Shown: positions 9,201-17,520, counted from the stretch's first letter. The stretch: DNA of 64,000 nt from Streptomyces sp. NRRL F-4489 (GCF_001509485.1 NZ_LLZI01000232.1:1-64000); one strand, 5' to 3'. A program made the numbers and translations. The notes: generated by a model from the letters alone, not told the origin.

Positions 9201-9307
9201 GGCACAGCGGCCGCGGCCCCCGCGCCCGACGGCAGCACCCCCACCACCCCGGCCACCGCCCCAGCGGCGACCACCTGCCTGCGACTCGGCCCCGGCGGTA
9301 CCTTCAC
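6221..9307 (-). CDS. Secreted GH101 endo-alpha-N-acetylgalactosaminidase
   Basis: This 1028-aa enzyme is predicted to release Gal-beta-1,3-GalNAc (core 1) disaccharide from Ser/Thr O-glycans. The N-terminus has a twin-arginine signal (SRRQVVAAGAVAGVVG, then AAAAVPRG). A galactose-mutarotase-like beta-sandwich follows, then the family 101 barrel with VYLDVFRESGWN (likely nucleophile Asp460) and IATEWGHGLE (likely acid/base Glu486). Galactose-binding-like domains make up the C-terminal third. The start is GTG at 9307 because GGAGG lies 6 nt before it; the GTG at 9322 overlaps that site. It converges on the GH35 gene. Substrate specificity rests on family knowledge. Confidence 0.88.
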   Translation of the reverse strand: MKVPPGPSRRQVVAAGAVAGVVGVLPSGAGAAAAVPRGGETVLRSGELEVRVDSGFPRIVAYADRGTGEVVYGQDVPVSEVLIDGVAHRPQVSRRVRGGDRVDYMLDFGGGTTLAVRIAVRGRQVDWRVTAVTDTPALRIGTLEIPGLALLAVRSDQPGAQLFAARLQLDKAGSGDTFIAVEAETPVEATRTGCAYGVVATGRLAAAIETNTCYDHPSGTTTWENGRLWRQTVRGEGWVKAQLGPGQWTVRAAGASAEGEGGAEPLPYATVIVTRDRNGDGRADWQDGAIALRDIMVTPLGAEEQHLRVVPHIPFNFASQATNPFLATLDNVKRIALATDGLRQFTLLKGYQSEGHDSAHPDYGGNYNARAGGLADLNTLLRAGKKWHSDFAVHVNATESYPVAHAFSEQLVNKDDKQWDWLDQSYRIDARRDLLSGRIAARFAQLRAETDPALTTVYLDVFRESGWNSDRLQRHLRDQGWQIATEWGHGLERSALWSHWANETDYGPDTSRGINSRLIRFVRNHQKDVFADKWPTLLGAPRMGNFEGWTGKNDWHAFLAIVWNDALPAKYLQAYPIRTWDAHEITFEGPTRTTVTDSGGVRRITTDGRLVYDGGTYLLPWEPRDATDPAKLYHFNPGGGRSTWRLPRGWGDASAVYVYRLTDQGRAEETRVPVAGGRVTLDARAGTAYAVYRAPAPAKADPRWGEGTPLADPGFHAGNLDAWQVTGPAEVRANERGDYELVIGAGSAATVAQRLARLAPGDYAASVQVEVGATAGERRRAALEIRTGDGVTAANWTDTSTAGNYVAADRKSGTRFQRMTTRFTVPEGGGPVTLALSAATGTARVRFDNVRVVAAPRPAAAPGTLCDEDFEHVPQGWGPFVKGDAGGSTDPRTHLAQRHAPYTQRGWNGKAVDDVLDGGQSLKSRGENRGVVYRTVPHTVRFRPGRRYRVTFRYQNEKAGQYAWITAVDEPAARELARQPLPVATETAAFGYEFAAPASGEVWVGLRKTGDDGTAEFVLDAFRVIEVG

Positions 9308-9474
9308 GCCCGTCCTCCTCACTCCCGCAACGCTCTACCGCCCCCACCCTGCGCCGCACCCCCCGGCCCGGCCCATGGACTGAGGGGCGGGGGTGTTGGA
9401 CAGAAGTGGGGCGGATCCGCTTCTCGTGGGAGCCGCTGACGCTCACGGTGGGCTACGGGGCGACGCGGTGAGCG

Positions 9475-9505
9475 GCGGGCCCCCGGGGCGCTCCCAGGGG
9501 CCCGC
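9475..9505 (-). terminator. Terminator of the trypsin gene
   Basis: GCGGGCCCC (9475-9483) pairs perfectly with GGGGCCCGC (9497-9505) across a 13-nt loop, 20 bp beyond the protease stop codon. The rest of the 217-bp gap to the GH101 start holds that gene's promoter; no clear operator was seen. Confidence 0.65.
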
Positions 9506-9524
9506 TATCAGGGGCGGGTGCGGC

Positions 9525-10391
<867 letters not shown>

Positions 10392-10422
10392 TCATGGCAG
10401 GCTCATGCCAAGCCCGGCGGCG

Positions 10423-10465
10423 GGTATGGCCGCCGTAAAAAGCGCGTGTACGGCGGCGGCATACC
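10423..10465. promoter_or_regulatory. Long inverted repeat upstream of sprT
   Basis: GGTATG (10423-10428) and CCGCCGTA (10430-10437) pair with TACGGCGG (10449-10456) and CATACC (10460-10465). The total span is 43 bp, 89-131 bp upstream of the protease start. A smaller TGGCA/TGCCA inverted repeat is nearer, at about 10395-10410. An operator or a hairpin at an upstream transcript end are both possible. Confidence 0.4.
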
Positions 10466-10627
10466 GCAAAGCCTCCGGGCATCGGGGCAATGAACCCGTA
10501 AAGCGCCCTGCGATTATGTGGACCGGGGGAACAGAGTGACAAGGGTCAACATCCGGCCAACTCCCCTACCCCTTGCGCCCCGTACGTCCCGTCCCTCTCC
10601 CGCCCGCTCCGGCCGTAGAGTGGCCGG

Positions 10628-11554
10628 ATGAGCAGCGGCGGCAGCGGTATCGCGCACGGCTTCCCCCATCTCGGCACGGTCCGCGCGGCCCTCACGGCGC
10701 TCTTCCGGCGCCTGTCCTACGACACCGTCAGCGCCTTTCCCACCAGCGTGCTCCCGGTGGACGTGGCGTTCGACGACACCGAGGATCTGCACCTGGGCGC
10801 CCAGCGGGTGGCCCGCGCCATGGTCCGCCAGCTGCACCTGCCGGACGCCCGGATCGTGATCACCTTCCGCGAGATGGAGCACGCCGCCACCGTCGAACTG
10901 ACCGCCGGGCCCGAGTACTTCGTCGAACTCAACGACCGCTTCCGGCGCCACCGCAAGGACATCGGCGCCGCCCTCGCCCACGAGGTCACCCACGTCTGGC
11001 TGCACCGCCTGGACCTGTCCTTCCCCGGCACCCGCGACAACGAGATCCTCACCGACACCGCCGCCGCCTACCTCGGCGCCGGCTGGCTGCTGCTGGACGC
11101 CTACCGCGAACACGGCCCGTTCTCGCAGAAGCTGGGCTATCTCACCCCGGAGGAGTTCGGGTACGTCCTCGCCAAACGGGCCGCGTTCTTCGCCGAGGAC
11201 CCCGCGCCGTGGTTCACCAGCCCGCAGGCGTACGACGCGTACACCGCCGGACGGGACCGGGCCCGCCGGGACGAGCACCGGCCGCCGCTGGCCGGCGCCG
11301 GCTGGACCGCCCGGCTCCGCTACACCCGGGACCGCCGCGCGGCGACCCAGAGTCCGCAGCGCACCGTCCCACCGGCCGCCCCCGGCGACGGCGAGGGCCC
11401 CGGCTACGCCTTCGAGCCCGCGCCGGGACCCGGCGCGCCGCCGCGGGTCTCCTTCCCGTGCCCGGTCTGCTGCGCCCGGATCCGCGTCCCGGTCCGCGGC
11501 CGCCTCCGGGCCCGCTGCGGCCTGTGCCGGACGGTGCTGGATTGCGATACGTGA
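10628..11554 (+). CDS. Metallopeptidase-like protein with C-terminal zinc ribbon, function unknown
   Basis: The product is 308 aa. Residues about 115-160 contain AHEVTHVWLH followed by NEILTDTAAAYLGAG, an HExxH zinc motif with a downstream Glu/Asp like those of gluzincin peptidases. The C-terminus has CPVCCARIRV and RCGLCRTVLDC, a zinc-ribbon-like pair of CxxC knuckles. No signal peptide or membrane segment is seen. TAGAGT at 10616-10621 lies 6 nt before the ATG with no Shine-Dalgarno, suggesting a leaderless mRNA. The stop region carries repeats of a 13-bp element. I do not recognise a characterised homologue. Confidence 0.75.
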   Translation: MSSGGSGIAHGFPHLGTVRAALTALFRRLSYDTVSAFPTSVLPVDVAFDDTEDLHLGAQRVARAMVRQLHLPDARIVITFREMEHAATVELTAGPEYFVELNDRFRRHRKDIGAALAHEVTHVWLHRLDLSFPGTRDNEILTDTAAAYLGAGWLLLDAYREHGPFSQKLGYLTPEEFGYVLAKRAAFFAEDPAPWFTSPQAYDAYTAGRDRARRDEHRPPLAGAGWTARLRYTRDRRAATQSPQRTVPPAAPGDGEGPGYAFEPAPGPGAPPRVSFPCPVCCARIRVPVRGRLRARCGLCRTVLDCDT

Positions 11555-11620
11555 GAGCGGTAGGGGGGAGCGGTGTGTGGGAGCGGTACGCGGTTGCGGT
11601 ACGTGGGTGCGGTACGTGAG
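11543..11620. repeat. 13-bp repeats at and after a stop codon
   Basis: TGCGATACGTGAG at 11543-11555 contains the stop codon of the zinc-ribbon protein. Two adjacent related copies, TGCGGTACGTGGG (11595-11607) and TGCGGTACGTGAG (11608-11620), follow, with extra GAGCGGT units between. The remaining gap to the next gene shows no clear terminator. Confidence 0.6.
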
Positions 11621-11746
11621 CGGGGAGTCGGCCCCGTCCGAGCATTTACCGTGTTCCGCCTTGCCGTTGGCGCGCGGGAGCGGTTAGGTTCTGCCGGCCG
11701 TCCGAGTGCCATCGGCCGGCTCCGCCGACAGGGAGGTGTGCAGCAC

Positions 11747-11839
11747 ATGCGCAGGAGTGCTCAGCAGTCGAGTCCGCGTTCCCCCACTCGCCACCTCCTC
11801 ACGACGGAGACAACTTGTCGATACGTGTCACTCCTCTGA
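11747..11839 (+). CDS. 30-codon upstream ORF overlapping the GNAT start
   Basis: It encodes MRRSAQQSSPRSPTRHLLTT and ten more residues ending CRYVSLL. A strong Shine-Dalgarno (GGGAGGTG) lies just upstream of the ATG, better than that of the downstream TTG-started GNAT gene. The reading frame overlaps that gene by 25 nt in another frame. It may couple or regulate translation of the GNAT gene, in the manner of actinobacterial leader peptides. It may also be a chance frame. The peptide has no recognised family. Confidence 0.4.
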   Translation: MRRSAQQSSPRSPTRHLLTTETTCRYVSLL

Positions 11840-12696
11840 CCGACCCCCACCACGGTCCGTCCAGCCACCGTCTGGCCTGGCTGGCGTCCGACGCCGCCGG
11901 GGTTCCCGTCGGCTCGGCGTTCCTGCGCCTGTTCACCGATGCCGGGCGAGCGCACCTGGCCGAACTCGAGCTCCGGGTCCATCCGGTCGAGCGGCGCCGC
12001 GGCATCGGCTCGCGGCTGCTCGACGCGGCCGTGGCCGCTGCCCGGGAAGACCGCAGGCGTTGCGTTCTCGCCCAGGCCGAGGCCGGGTCCCCCGGCGGCC
12101 GTTTCCTGCCGGCCCGGGGTTTCCGGAAGGTCCTCACCCTGACGTTCGCCCGCTTGCCGCTGGCCGGAGTGGACGTCGCGGCCCTCGAAAAGATCGTGGA
12201 GCGGCCGCATCCCGGATACCGGCTGGCGTCGTGGTACGGGACCGTTCCCGATGACCTCGCCCGCACCTTCGCCGCCTCGCGCCGCGCCATGGACGACATG
12301 CCGATGGACGACGCCGATCACGGGACGGTGACCTGGGACGTGGACCGGGTCCGGGCTGTCGCGCGGGCCGTCGCGGAGCGAGGCGAGCTGCTGCACACGG
12401 TCGTGGCCGTGGACGCCTCGGACGGCTCGATCGCCGGCTTCACCGAGCTGGTCGTCCCCGGCGACGGCAGGGGCGACGGCCTGCACTACGGGACCGGCGT
12501 GCTGCCCGAGCACCGCGGACACGGCCTCGGCCGGTGGATGAAGGCCGCATCGATCCGGCAGGCCCGCGCACGCCACCCCGAGCTCGGCGGGCTGCTGACC
12601 GATACCGCCGACACCAACCGGCCCATGCGGAACATCAACGACGCGCTCGGCTACGCACCGACGCACCAGGAACTCACCTATCAACTCGATCTGTGA
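11815..12696 (+). CDS. Tandem GNAT-family acetyltransferase
   Basis: The 293-aa product has two GNAT folds. The first has LELRVHPVERRRGIGSRLL at about residues 50-70, a good acetyl-CoA loop (R/Q-x-x-G-x-G/A). The second has GTGVLPEHRGHGLGRWMKAA at about 225-245, also a good loop. Such tandem proteins acylate small amines or mycothiol-type substrates, but the substrate cannot be told here. The start is TTG at 11815, with GGAG 5 nt upstream. A 30-codon frame with a stronger ribosome site overlaps the start. A strong terminator follows. Confidence 0.85.
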   Translation: MSIRVTPLTDPHHGPSSHRLAWLASDAAGVPVGSAFLRLFTDAGRAHLAELELRVHPVERRRGIGSRLLDAAVAAAREDRRRCVLAQAEAGSPGGRFLPARGFRKVLTLTFARLPLAGVDVAALEKIVERPHPGYRLASWYGTVPDDLARTFAASRRAMDDMPMDDADHGTVTWDVDRVRAVARAVAERGELLHTVVAVDASDGSIAGFTELVVPGDGRGDGLHYGTGVLPEHRGHGLGRWMKAASIRQARARHPELGGLLTDTADTNRPMRNINDALGYAPTHQELTYQLDL

Positions 12697-12701
12697 GGCG
12701 G

Positions 12702-12735
12702 GGGGATGGGGCGAGGCGCGCCTCGGCCCATCCCC
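12702..12735. terminator. Bidirectional terminator between GNAT and hydrolase genes
   Basis: GGGGATGGG (12702-12710) pairs with CCCATCCCC (12727-12735), and CGAGGCG (12712-12718) pairs with CGCCTCG (12719-12725), broken by one G-G mismatch. It sits between convergent stop codons. Confidence 0.8.
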
Positions 12736-12776
12736 AGGGGGGTGGCCTCGTGACGTGTCCGGTCACGGAGGACTTC

Positions 12777-13472
12777 TCAGATCCAGCCTTCCAGCCCCGC
12801 CAGGAAGGCCGGCAGGTCGTCGCGGTGGATGGTGTGGCCGGCGCCGGCCACGGTCCGCACCTCGAAGCCGCGGCCGGTCAGGTCCTTCGCCGCCTCCTCG
12901 GTGAACAGGAACCCCTCCCCCGCGATCTGCACCAGTGACGGCACCACCGGGCGCTCCGGGGTCCGGTCGTGCAGATGGCCGCCGGAGAGGGCCAGCGCGG
13001 TGCCGGTGTCCCAGTCGGCCAGGGTGGCCAGTTCGATATCGACATCGGCGTCGTCCCAGCGCGGGTTGAAGGCGCGGATGCGGGCCCGGTCGGCGTTCTT
13101 GAACGTCACGAAGACCGCCGGGTCGACCGGCTGCCCCACCCCCGCCAGCGACCACGCCGGATCGCAGTAGACCGCGCGGCGGGGTCGCAGCCGCGGCACC
13201 GCCAGGGACAGCGCCAGCCCGCCCAGCGAGTGCCCGAGCGCGACCTCGACGCCGGCCGGGAGGGTGTCCACGAGGTCGTCAGCGAAGAGTTCGGGGCCGT
13301 AGTCGCCGCGCGGGCTGCGGCCGTGGCCGCGCAGATCGACGGCGAGCACGCGGTAGCCGCGGTCGGCGAGGGCCGGGCCGACCCGGTGCCAGGTGCGGTG
13401 GTCGGACATTATCCCGTGGATCAGGACCGCGATCCGGTCGCCGGTGCCCCACTCGTGGGTGTGCAGCTGCAT
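12777..13472 (-). CDS. Alpha/beta hydrolase
   Basis: This 231-aa alpha/beta-fold hydrolase has the oxyanion motif LIHGIMSD, the strand DLRGHGRS, the nucleophile Ser82 in GHSLGG and a late catalytic His in GAGHTIHRDD. It is the size of single-domain esterases or lactonases. No signal peptide is seen. It is divergent from a LacI-type regulator across 170 bp that contain a perfect 12-bp palindrome, so it is likely regulated by it. The substrate is unknown. Confidence 0.87.
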   Translation of the reverse strand: MQLHTHEWGTGDRIAVLIHGIMSDHRTWHRVGPALADRGYRVLAVDLRGHGRSPRGDYGPELFADDLVDTLPAGVEVALGHSLGGLALSLAVPRLRPRRAVYCDPAWSLAGVGQPVDPAVFVTFKNADRARIRAFNPRWDDADVDIELATLADWDTGTALALSGGHLHDRTPERPVVPSLVQIAGEGFLFTEEAAKDLTGRGFEVRTVAGAGHTIHRDDLPAFLAGLEGWI

Positions 13473-13574
13473 ACCGTCCCTCTCTCCCGCTCGTCTCCCG
13501 CCCGCTCCGGGGCGCGCTCCGCCCGCGCGCGCCGGGGCCCGGGGCCGTACGGGGGCGCGGCCGCACGGCTGACG

Positions 13575-13586
13575 TTACACGTGTAA
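13575..13586. promoter_or_regulatory. Perfect palindrome TTACACGTGTAA, candidate LacI-type operator
   Basis: The 12-bp palindrome with a central CG fits LacI-family operators. It lies in the divergent promoter region, 57 bp before the regulator start and 103 bp before the hydrolase start. It is the AT-richest spot in this interval. Assignment to the neighbouring regulator is inference. Confidence 0.55.
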
Positions 13587-13642
13587 GTTCCCATACGGGC
13601 GCAAGCGGTGACGCGGAGGCGGCCGCGCCGCGCTGTGCGAGG

Positions 13643-14698
13643 ATGCCCACCACCATGACCGACCCAGCCGGCCCCGCGCCGCTCCCGACTCCCCCGACCA
13701 GCGCGGCCGTTGCCCGCCGCGCCGGGGTCTCCCGCGCCACCGTCTCGTACGTGCTGAACGGGCAGGCCGCCGGGCGCGTCGGGGCCCGCACCCAGGCCCG
13801 GGTGCGGGCCGCGGCCGAGGAGCTGGGGTACGTACCGCACGCGGCGGCGCGCAGTCTGCGGGCCGGGCGGGGCCGGATCGTGCTGCTGGCCGCGCCGGCC
13901 GACACCGTGCCCGCGTTCGGGCCGCTGTTCACCGGCTTCCTGGCCGGTTTCCAGAGCGCGCTGCACCGGCTCGGGTACACCGGCGTGCTGCACGGCGCGC
14001 CCGCGGAGTCCCCGGCGGCCGCAGCGCGGGCCTGGGCGGAGCTGCGGCCCGCCGCCGTGCTGGCGCTGCACGGGCCGGCGCTGGACGCCGCGGCCGTCGC
14101 GCTGCTGAAGCGGTCCGGCACCGCGGCGGTGCTCACCGCCGGTCCGCAGGCGCCGCCGGGCGCGCACACCCTGCTGCTGGACCACCGGGAGGCGGGCCGG
14201 CGGGCCGGGGCGCACCTGCTGGCCGGGGGCCGCCGCCGGATCGGCGTGGTGCGGCCCGCCGAACCGGGCCTGGCCGCCTTCGCCGCGCCCCGCCTGGCCG
14301 GCGTACGGGAGGCGGCCGCGGCCTGCCCCGGCGCGGTGGTCCGCACGCTGGAGCTGGCGCTCACCGAGGAGTCCGCGGCCCGGCTGGCGGCGCGGTGGCC
14401 GGCGCTCGGCCTGGACGCGGTCTTCGCGTACAACGACGAGTACGCGATGCTGCTGATGCGCGCGCTCCAGGACGCCGGCCACGCGGTGGGCACCGGCGCC
14501 GGGGCGACCGCGGTGGTCGGCGCGGACGATCTGCTGCCGGGCCGCCTGGTGCGCCCCCGGCTGACCACCGTCCGCCCCGAGATCACCCCGCCGGAGGGCA
14601 TCGCCCGGCTGGTGGACGGCCTGATCCGGGAGCCGGGCACGGCACCGGCCGCGCACCGGCTGGGGACGTTCCGGGTGGCGGGCCGCGAGTCGGGCTGA
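13643..14698 (+). CDS. LacI-family transcriptional regulator
   Basis: The product is 351 aa. The N-terminal helix-turn-helix reads TSAAVARRAGVSRATVSYVL, with NGQ hinge-helix context and AARSLRAGRG at the hinge. A periplasmic-binding-like effector domain follows (ALHGPALDA, IGVVRPAEPGL, VFAYNDEYAMLLMRAL, VVGADDLLPG). Two ATG codons are possible, at 13643 and 13655; GAGG at about 13637 does not decide clearly between them. It is divergent from the alpha/beta hydrolase, with a shared palindrome. The effector, probably a sugar or small metabolite, is unknown. Confidence 0.92.
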   Translation: MPTTMTDPAGPAPLPTPPTSAAVARRAGVSRATVSYVLNGQAAGRVGARTQARVRAAAEELGYVPHAAARSLRAGRGRIVLLAAPADTVPAFGPLFTGFLAGFQSALHRLGYTGVLHGAPAESPAAAARAWAELRPAAVLALHGPALDAAAVALLKRSGTAAVLTAGPQAPPGAHTLLLDHREAGRRAGAHLLAGGRRRIGVVRPAEPGLAAFAAPRLAGVREAAAACPGAVVRTLELALTEESAARLAARWPALGLDAVFAYNDEYAMLLMRALQDAGHAVGTGAGATAVVGADDLLPGRLVRPRLTTVRPEITPPEGIARLVDGLIREPGTAPAAHRLGTFRVAGRESG

Positions 14699-14743
14699 CG
14701 CCGAGTCAGATTCCTTGATGCGTACGGCCGTTGGGTGTCTCGC

Positions 14744-15478
14744 TCACAGCCAGTCCGTCTCCGGGGTCGCCGCCGCCAGGGCCGCGCGGGCGCCGGTGCG
14801 GAGCGGGACGCCGTGCGGGACGCAGACCGTTTCGAGGCCGTCGAGGGCGGCCAGGCGCCGGAAGGAGGCGACGGCGGCCGCCCGGTCGACGTTGAACGGG
14901 CCGAGGACGACCTGGGTGCCGGCGGGGTCGGTGCCGATGACGTCGCCGGGGAAGAGCAGCCCGCTCTCCGGGAGGTACAGGGCGATACCGCCCGGGGTGT
15001 GGCCGGGGACGTGCAGTACCCGGACCGGTTCGGGCCAGTCGTCGAGGGTGTCGCCCTCGTGGAGTGCGGTGTCCACCGGGACGGGCCGCAGCGGGGGCCG
15101 CCCGGAGGCGGCGAAACCGGCCACCAGACTTTCGTGCAGGACCTGTTCGGCGGGGCTGTGGCAGGGCTCGGGGGCCGGCTGCGCACCGGTGATGCAGGGG
15201 GCGTCCAGGGCGCCGGCCAGGACCCGGGCGCCGGTGGCGGCGGCCAGGTCGGCGGCCGAGCCCATGTGGTCGATATGGCAGTGGGTGAGCACGATCTGCC
15301 GCAGGGCGGCGGGGGCGGCGCCGAGCGCGGCCAGTGCGTCGAGGACCGCCGGGGCCGAGCCGGGCAGGCCGGTGTCGATGGCCGCGTAGCCGTCGCCGCG
15401 CAGCGCGACGAGGTAGACGTGGCCGACGGGGAACGGGACCTGCCAGACGTGCGGGGAGATCCGGGTGAGTGCGTCCAT
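14744..15478 (-). CDS. MBL-fold metallo-hydrolase
   Basis: This 244-aa metallo-beta-lactamase-fold hydrolase has the metal motif HCHIDH at residues 66-71, followed by VPGHTPGG and FPGDVIGTDPAG, which supply the later His and Asp ligands. The C-terminal VCVPHGVPL supplies the last His. No signal peptide is seen. The upstream frame is open for over 300 codons, but the conserved domain begins at MDALTRISPHVWQVP, so the ATG at 15478 is preferred; its Shine-Dalgarno is weak. It could be a thioesterase, lactonase or glyoxalase-II-like enzyme. Confidence 0.85.
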   Translation of the reverse strand: MDALTRISPHVWQVPFPVGHVYLVALRGDGYAAIDTGLPGSAPAVLDALAALGAAPAALRQIVLTHCHIDHMGSAADLAAATGARVLAGALDAPCITGAQPAPEPCHSPAEQVLHESLVAGFAASGRPPLRPVPVDTALHEGDTLDDWPEPVRVLHVPGHTPGGIALYLPESGLLFPGDVIGTDPAGTQVVLGPFNVDRAAAVASFRRLAALDGLETVCVPHGVPLRTGARAALAAATPETDWL

Positions 15479-15649
15479 GATCCGGACGCTAGCCGCCGGA
15501 CGTCCGGACGTCCCGTGTGTTGCGCCGTGGGCGGACTGCGCGGATGGCGTAACTCCCGCCCGGAGAAGGCCCCATGGCGCGCCCGCCCCCCCCGGAACCC
15601 GTCGCGCCCCCGCCACGTCCCATCCCCGACCGACCCGAGGAGGCATGTC

Positions 15650-16147
15650 ATGCAGCACCCCGCCAACCGCTCCCGTACGCGCGCCCGGGTGACCGCCCTG
15701 GCCCTCGCCCTCACCGCGGCCGGGGCCACGGCGCTCTCCGGCTGCGGCAAGGAGACGCAGACCGTGGGCACCGCACCGCCCCCGCGCGCCCAGGACGCCT
15801 TCACCCGGCGCGCCGCGCAGATCGTGCGGGACTGGCCGAAGGTGGCCCCGGTGCCCGGCCGGCACGACGCACTGCTGCCGCTGGCCGGCGCCGCCCGGCC
15901 CGGCGCCGCGAACGCCCGCGAGCTGACCGTGACCGTCGGGCACAGCGCCTGCGACGCCCGCTACGGCGCCCGCGCCCAGGAGTCCGAGGACCTGGTCGTG
16001 GTCACCGGCTGGGGCCGGAAGAAGAGCGCGCAGGGCATGTGCACCGCGCAGCTGGCCACCGACAAGGTGACGGTCCGTCTGAAGGCGCCGCTGGGCGGGC
16101 GCACGGTGGTCGACGCGGCCACCGGCAAACGGCTGCTGAAGGGCTGA
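15650..16147 (+). CDS. Small secreted lipoprotein, function unknown
   Basis: The product is 165 aa. A basic N-terminus (MQHPANRSRTRARV), a hydrophobic stretch and the lipobox ALSGC near residue 32 mark it for diacylglyceryl attachment by Lgt and signal peptidase II. The exported part has two further cysteines (HSACDARY, QGMCTAQ) that may pair. AGGAGG lies 6 nt before the ATG. I recognise no enzymatic motif. Confidence 0.82.
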   Translation: MQHPANRSRTRARVTALALALTAAGATALSGCGKETQTVGTAPPPRAQDAFTRRAAQIVRDWPKVAPVPGRHDALLPLAGAARPGAANARELTVTVGHSACDARYGARAQESEDLVVVTGWGRKKSAQGMCTAQLATDKVTVRLKAPLGGRTVVDAATGKRLLKG

Positions 16148-16211
16148 CCCGGGCCGCCCGGCCGCCGCGCCGCCTCCCACCGGGGGCGTGCCACGTCCTA
16201 GGCTCGGCCGT

Positions 16212-16688
16212 ATGAGCCCTTCCATCGCCACCACCACCCGCGTCGACCTGCCCGAGCTGCTGGAGTTCGTCCGCCCCCGGCACCGCGCGATCCTGCTGAC
16301 CCGCCGTTCCGACGGCACCCCGCAGGGCTCGCCGCTGACCTGCGGGGTGGACGACTCCGGGCGGCTGGTGATGGCGACGTATCCGGAGCGCGCCAAGGTC
16401 CGCAACGTCCGCCGGGTGGCGTCGGTCAGTGTGCTGGTGCTGTCGGACGAGTGGACCGGTCCGTGGGTGCAGATCGACGGCGAGGCCGAGGTGGTCGACG
16501 CCCCGGACTCCATCGAGCCGCTGGTCGAGTACTACCGCAACATCGCCGGGGAGCACCCGGACTGGGACGAGTACCGCGCGGCCATGCGCAAGCAGGGCAA
16601 GTCGCTGATCCGGGTGACGCCGCGCCGCTGGGGCCCGATCGCGACCGGCGGCTTCCCGGCCCGCCTGGTGGACGGCCGGAGCGCCTGA
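16212..16688 (+). CDS. PPOX-class F420/FMN-dependent split-barrel protein
   Basis: The product is 158 aa. It has the pyridoxamine-5-phosphate-oxidase-like split barrel seen in actinobacterial F420H2-dependent reductases (ILLTRRSDGTPQGSPLTCGVD, MATYPERAKVRNVRR, WVQIDGEAEVVD). These proteins reduce or bind flavin/F420-linked substrates as dimers. There is no Shine-Dalgarno; TAGGCT at 16199-16204 lies 7 nt before the ATG, suggesting leaderless transcription. The substrate is unknown. Confidence 0.88.
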   Translation: MSPSIATTTRVDLPELLEFVRPRHRAILLTRRSDGTPQGSPLTCGVDDSGRLVMATYPERAKVRNVRRVASVSVLVLSDEWTGPWVQIDGEAEVVDAPDSIEPLVEYYRNIAGEHPDWDEYRAAMRKQGKSLIRVTPRRWGPIATGGFPARLVDGRSA

Positions 16689-16731
16689 CGCCGGAGCGGC
16701 GGGAGCGCGCGGCGGCCCGGGAGCCGCGTGC

Positions 16732-17454
16732 TCAACGGGTCGTCACCGCCCCGCCGTTGACGTTCAGCACCTGCCCGGTGATGTGCCGGGCCGCCGGGGA
16801 CGCCAGGAAGGCGACCGCGCCGGTGATGTCGTCCACGCCGCCGGGGCGGCCGGTGGCGGTGGCCGCGATCAGCTGCTCCCGGCGGCTGTCGGCGAGCTTG
16901 TCGCGGAAGAACTCGGTGCCGGCGATGTAGCCGGGCGCGACCACGTTCGCGGTGATACCGCGCGGGCCCAGGGTGCGGGCCAGTTCGACGTTCCAGGAGG
17001 CGAGGCCGGCCTTGGCCGCGCCGTAGGAGCCGGAGCCCTGGTCGGCGGCGATGGACCCCAGGTGGATCACCGCGCCGCCCTCGGCCAGCCGGTCCGCCAC
17101 CGCCCGGGTGGTCAGGGCCGCGCTCAGCAGGTTGGCGTCGAGGTTGGCGCGGAAGTCCCGGGCGTACGAGGCGAGGTCGGTGGCGCCGTCGGAGTCGAAT
17201 TCGAGCTGGCCGCCGGCGTTGTTGACCAGGACGTCGAGACGTTCGGGCAGGGTGTCGGCGAGCCGCAGCAGCGCCGCGGGGTCGGTGTGGTCGCAGACCG
17301 CGGCCGTCACCCCGTCGAGGGCGCCGGCGGTCTCCTGGAGCGGGCCGGGGCGCCGGCCGGTGATCACGACGCGGTCGCCGCAGCCCGCGAAGTGCGCGGC
17401 GAGGGCGCGTCCGATACCGGTGCCGCCGCCGGTGACCAGGATGGTGCGTGCCAT
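16732..17454 (-). CDS. SDR-family NAD(P)-dependent oxidoreductase
   Basis: This 240-aa short-chain dehydrogenase has the cofactor loop TGGGTGIG at about residues 8-15, NNAGG in the middle, and the catalytic Ser (HLGSIAADQGSGS) and Tyr-x-x-x-Lys (YGAAK). It ends with the Rossmann tail GQVLNVNGGAVTTR. The start at 17454 has GGAG 8 nt upstream. It is divergent from a MarR-type gene, with two operator-like sites between them, so it is probably induced by that regulator's ligand. The substrate is unknown. Confidence 0.92.
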   Translation of the reverse strand: MARTILVTGGGTGIGRALAAHFAGCGDRVVITGRRPGPLQETAGALDGVTAAVCDHTDPAALLRLADTLPERLDVLVNNAGGQLEFDSDGATDLASYARDFRANLDANLLSAALTTRAVADRLAEGGAVIHLGSIAADQGSGSYGAAKAGLASWNVELARTLGPRGITANVVAPGYIAGTEFFRDKLADSRREQLIAATATGRPGGVDDITGAVAFLASPAARHITGQVLNVNGGAVTTR

Positions 17455-17474
17455 GAGCTGAACTCCGTCCCGTT

Positions 17475-17490
17475 TATTTAGGTCTAAATA
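17475..17490. promoter_or_regulatory. Operator-like palindrome O1 (MarR type)
   Basis: TATTTAGGTCTAAATA has 7-bp perfect arms around a GT centre. It lies 21 bp before the SDR start, over its promoter, in a region otherwise near 75% GC. MarR proteins usually bind such 16-20 bp palindromes near their own genes. Confidence 0.65.
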
Positions 17491-17520
17491 TGTAGCCCGC
17501 GGTCTTGCGTTCAGGGCTAA

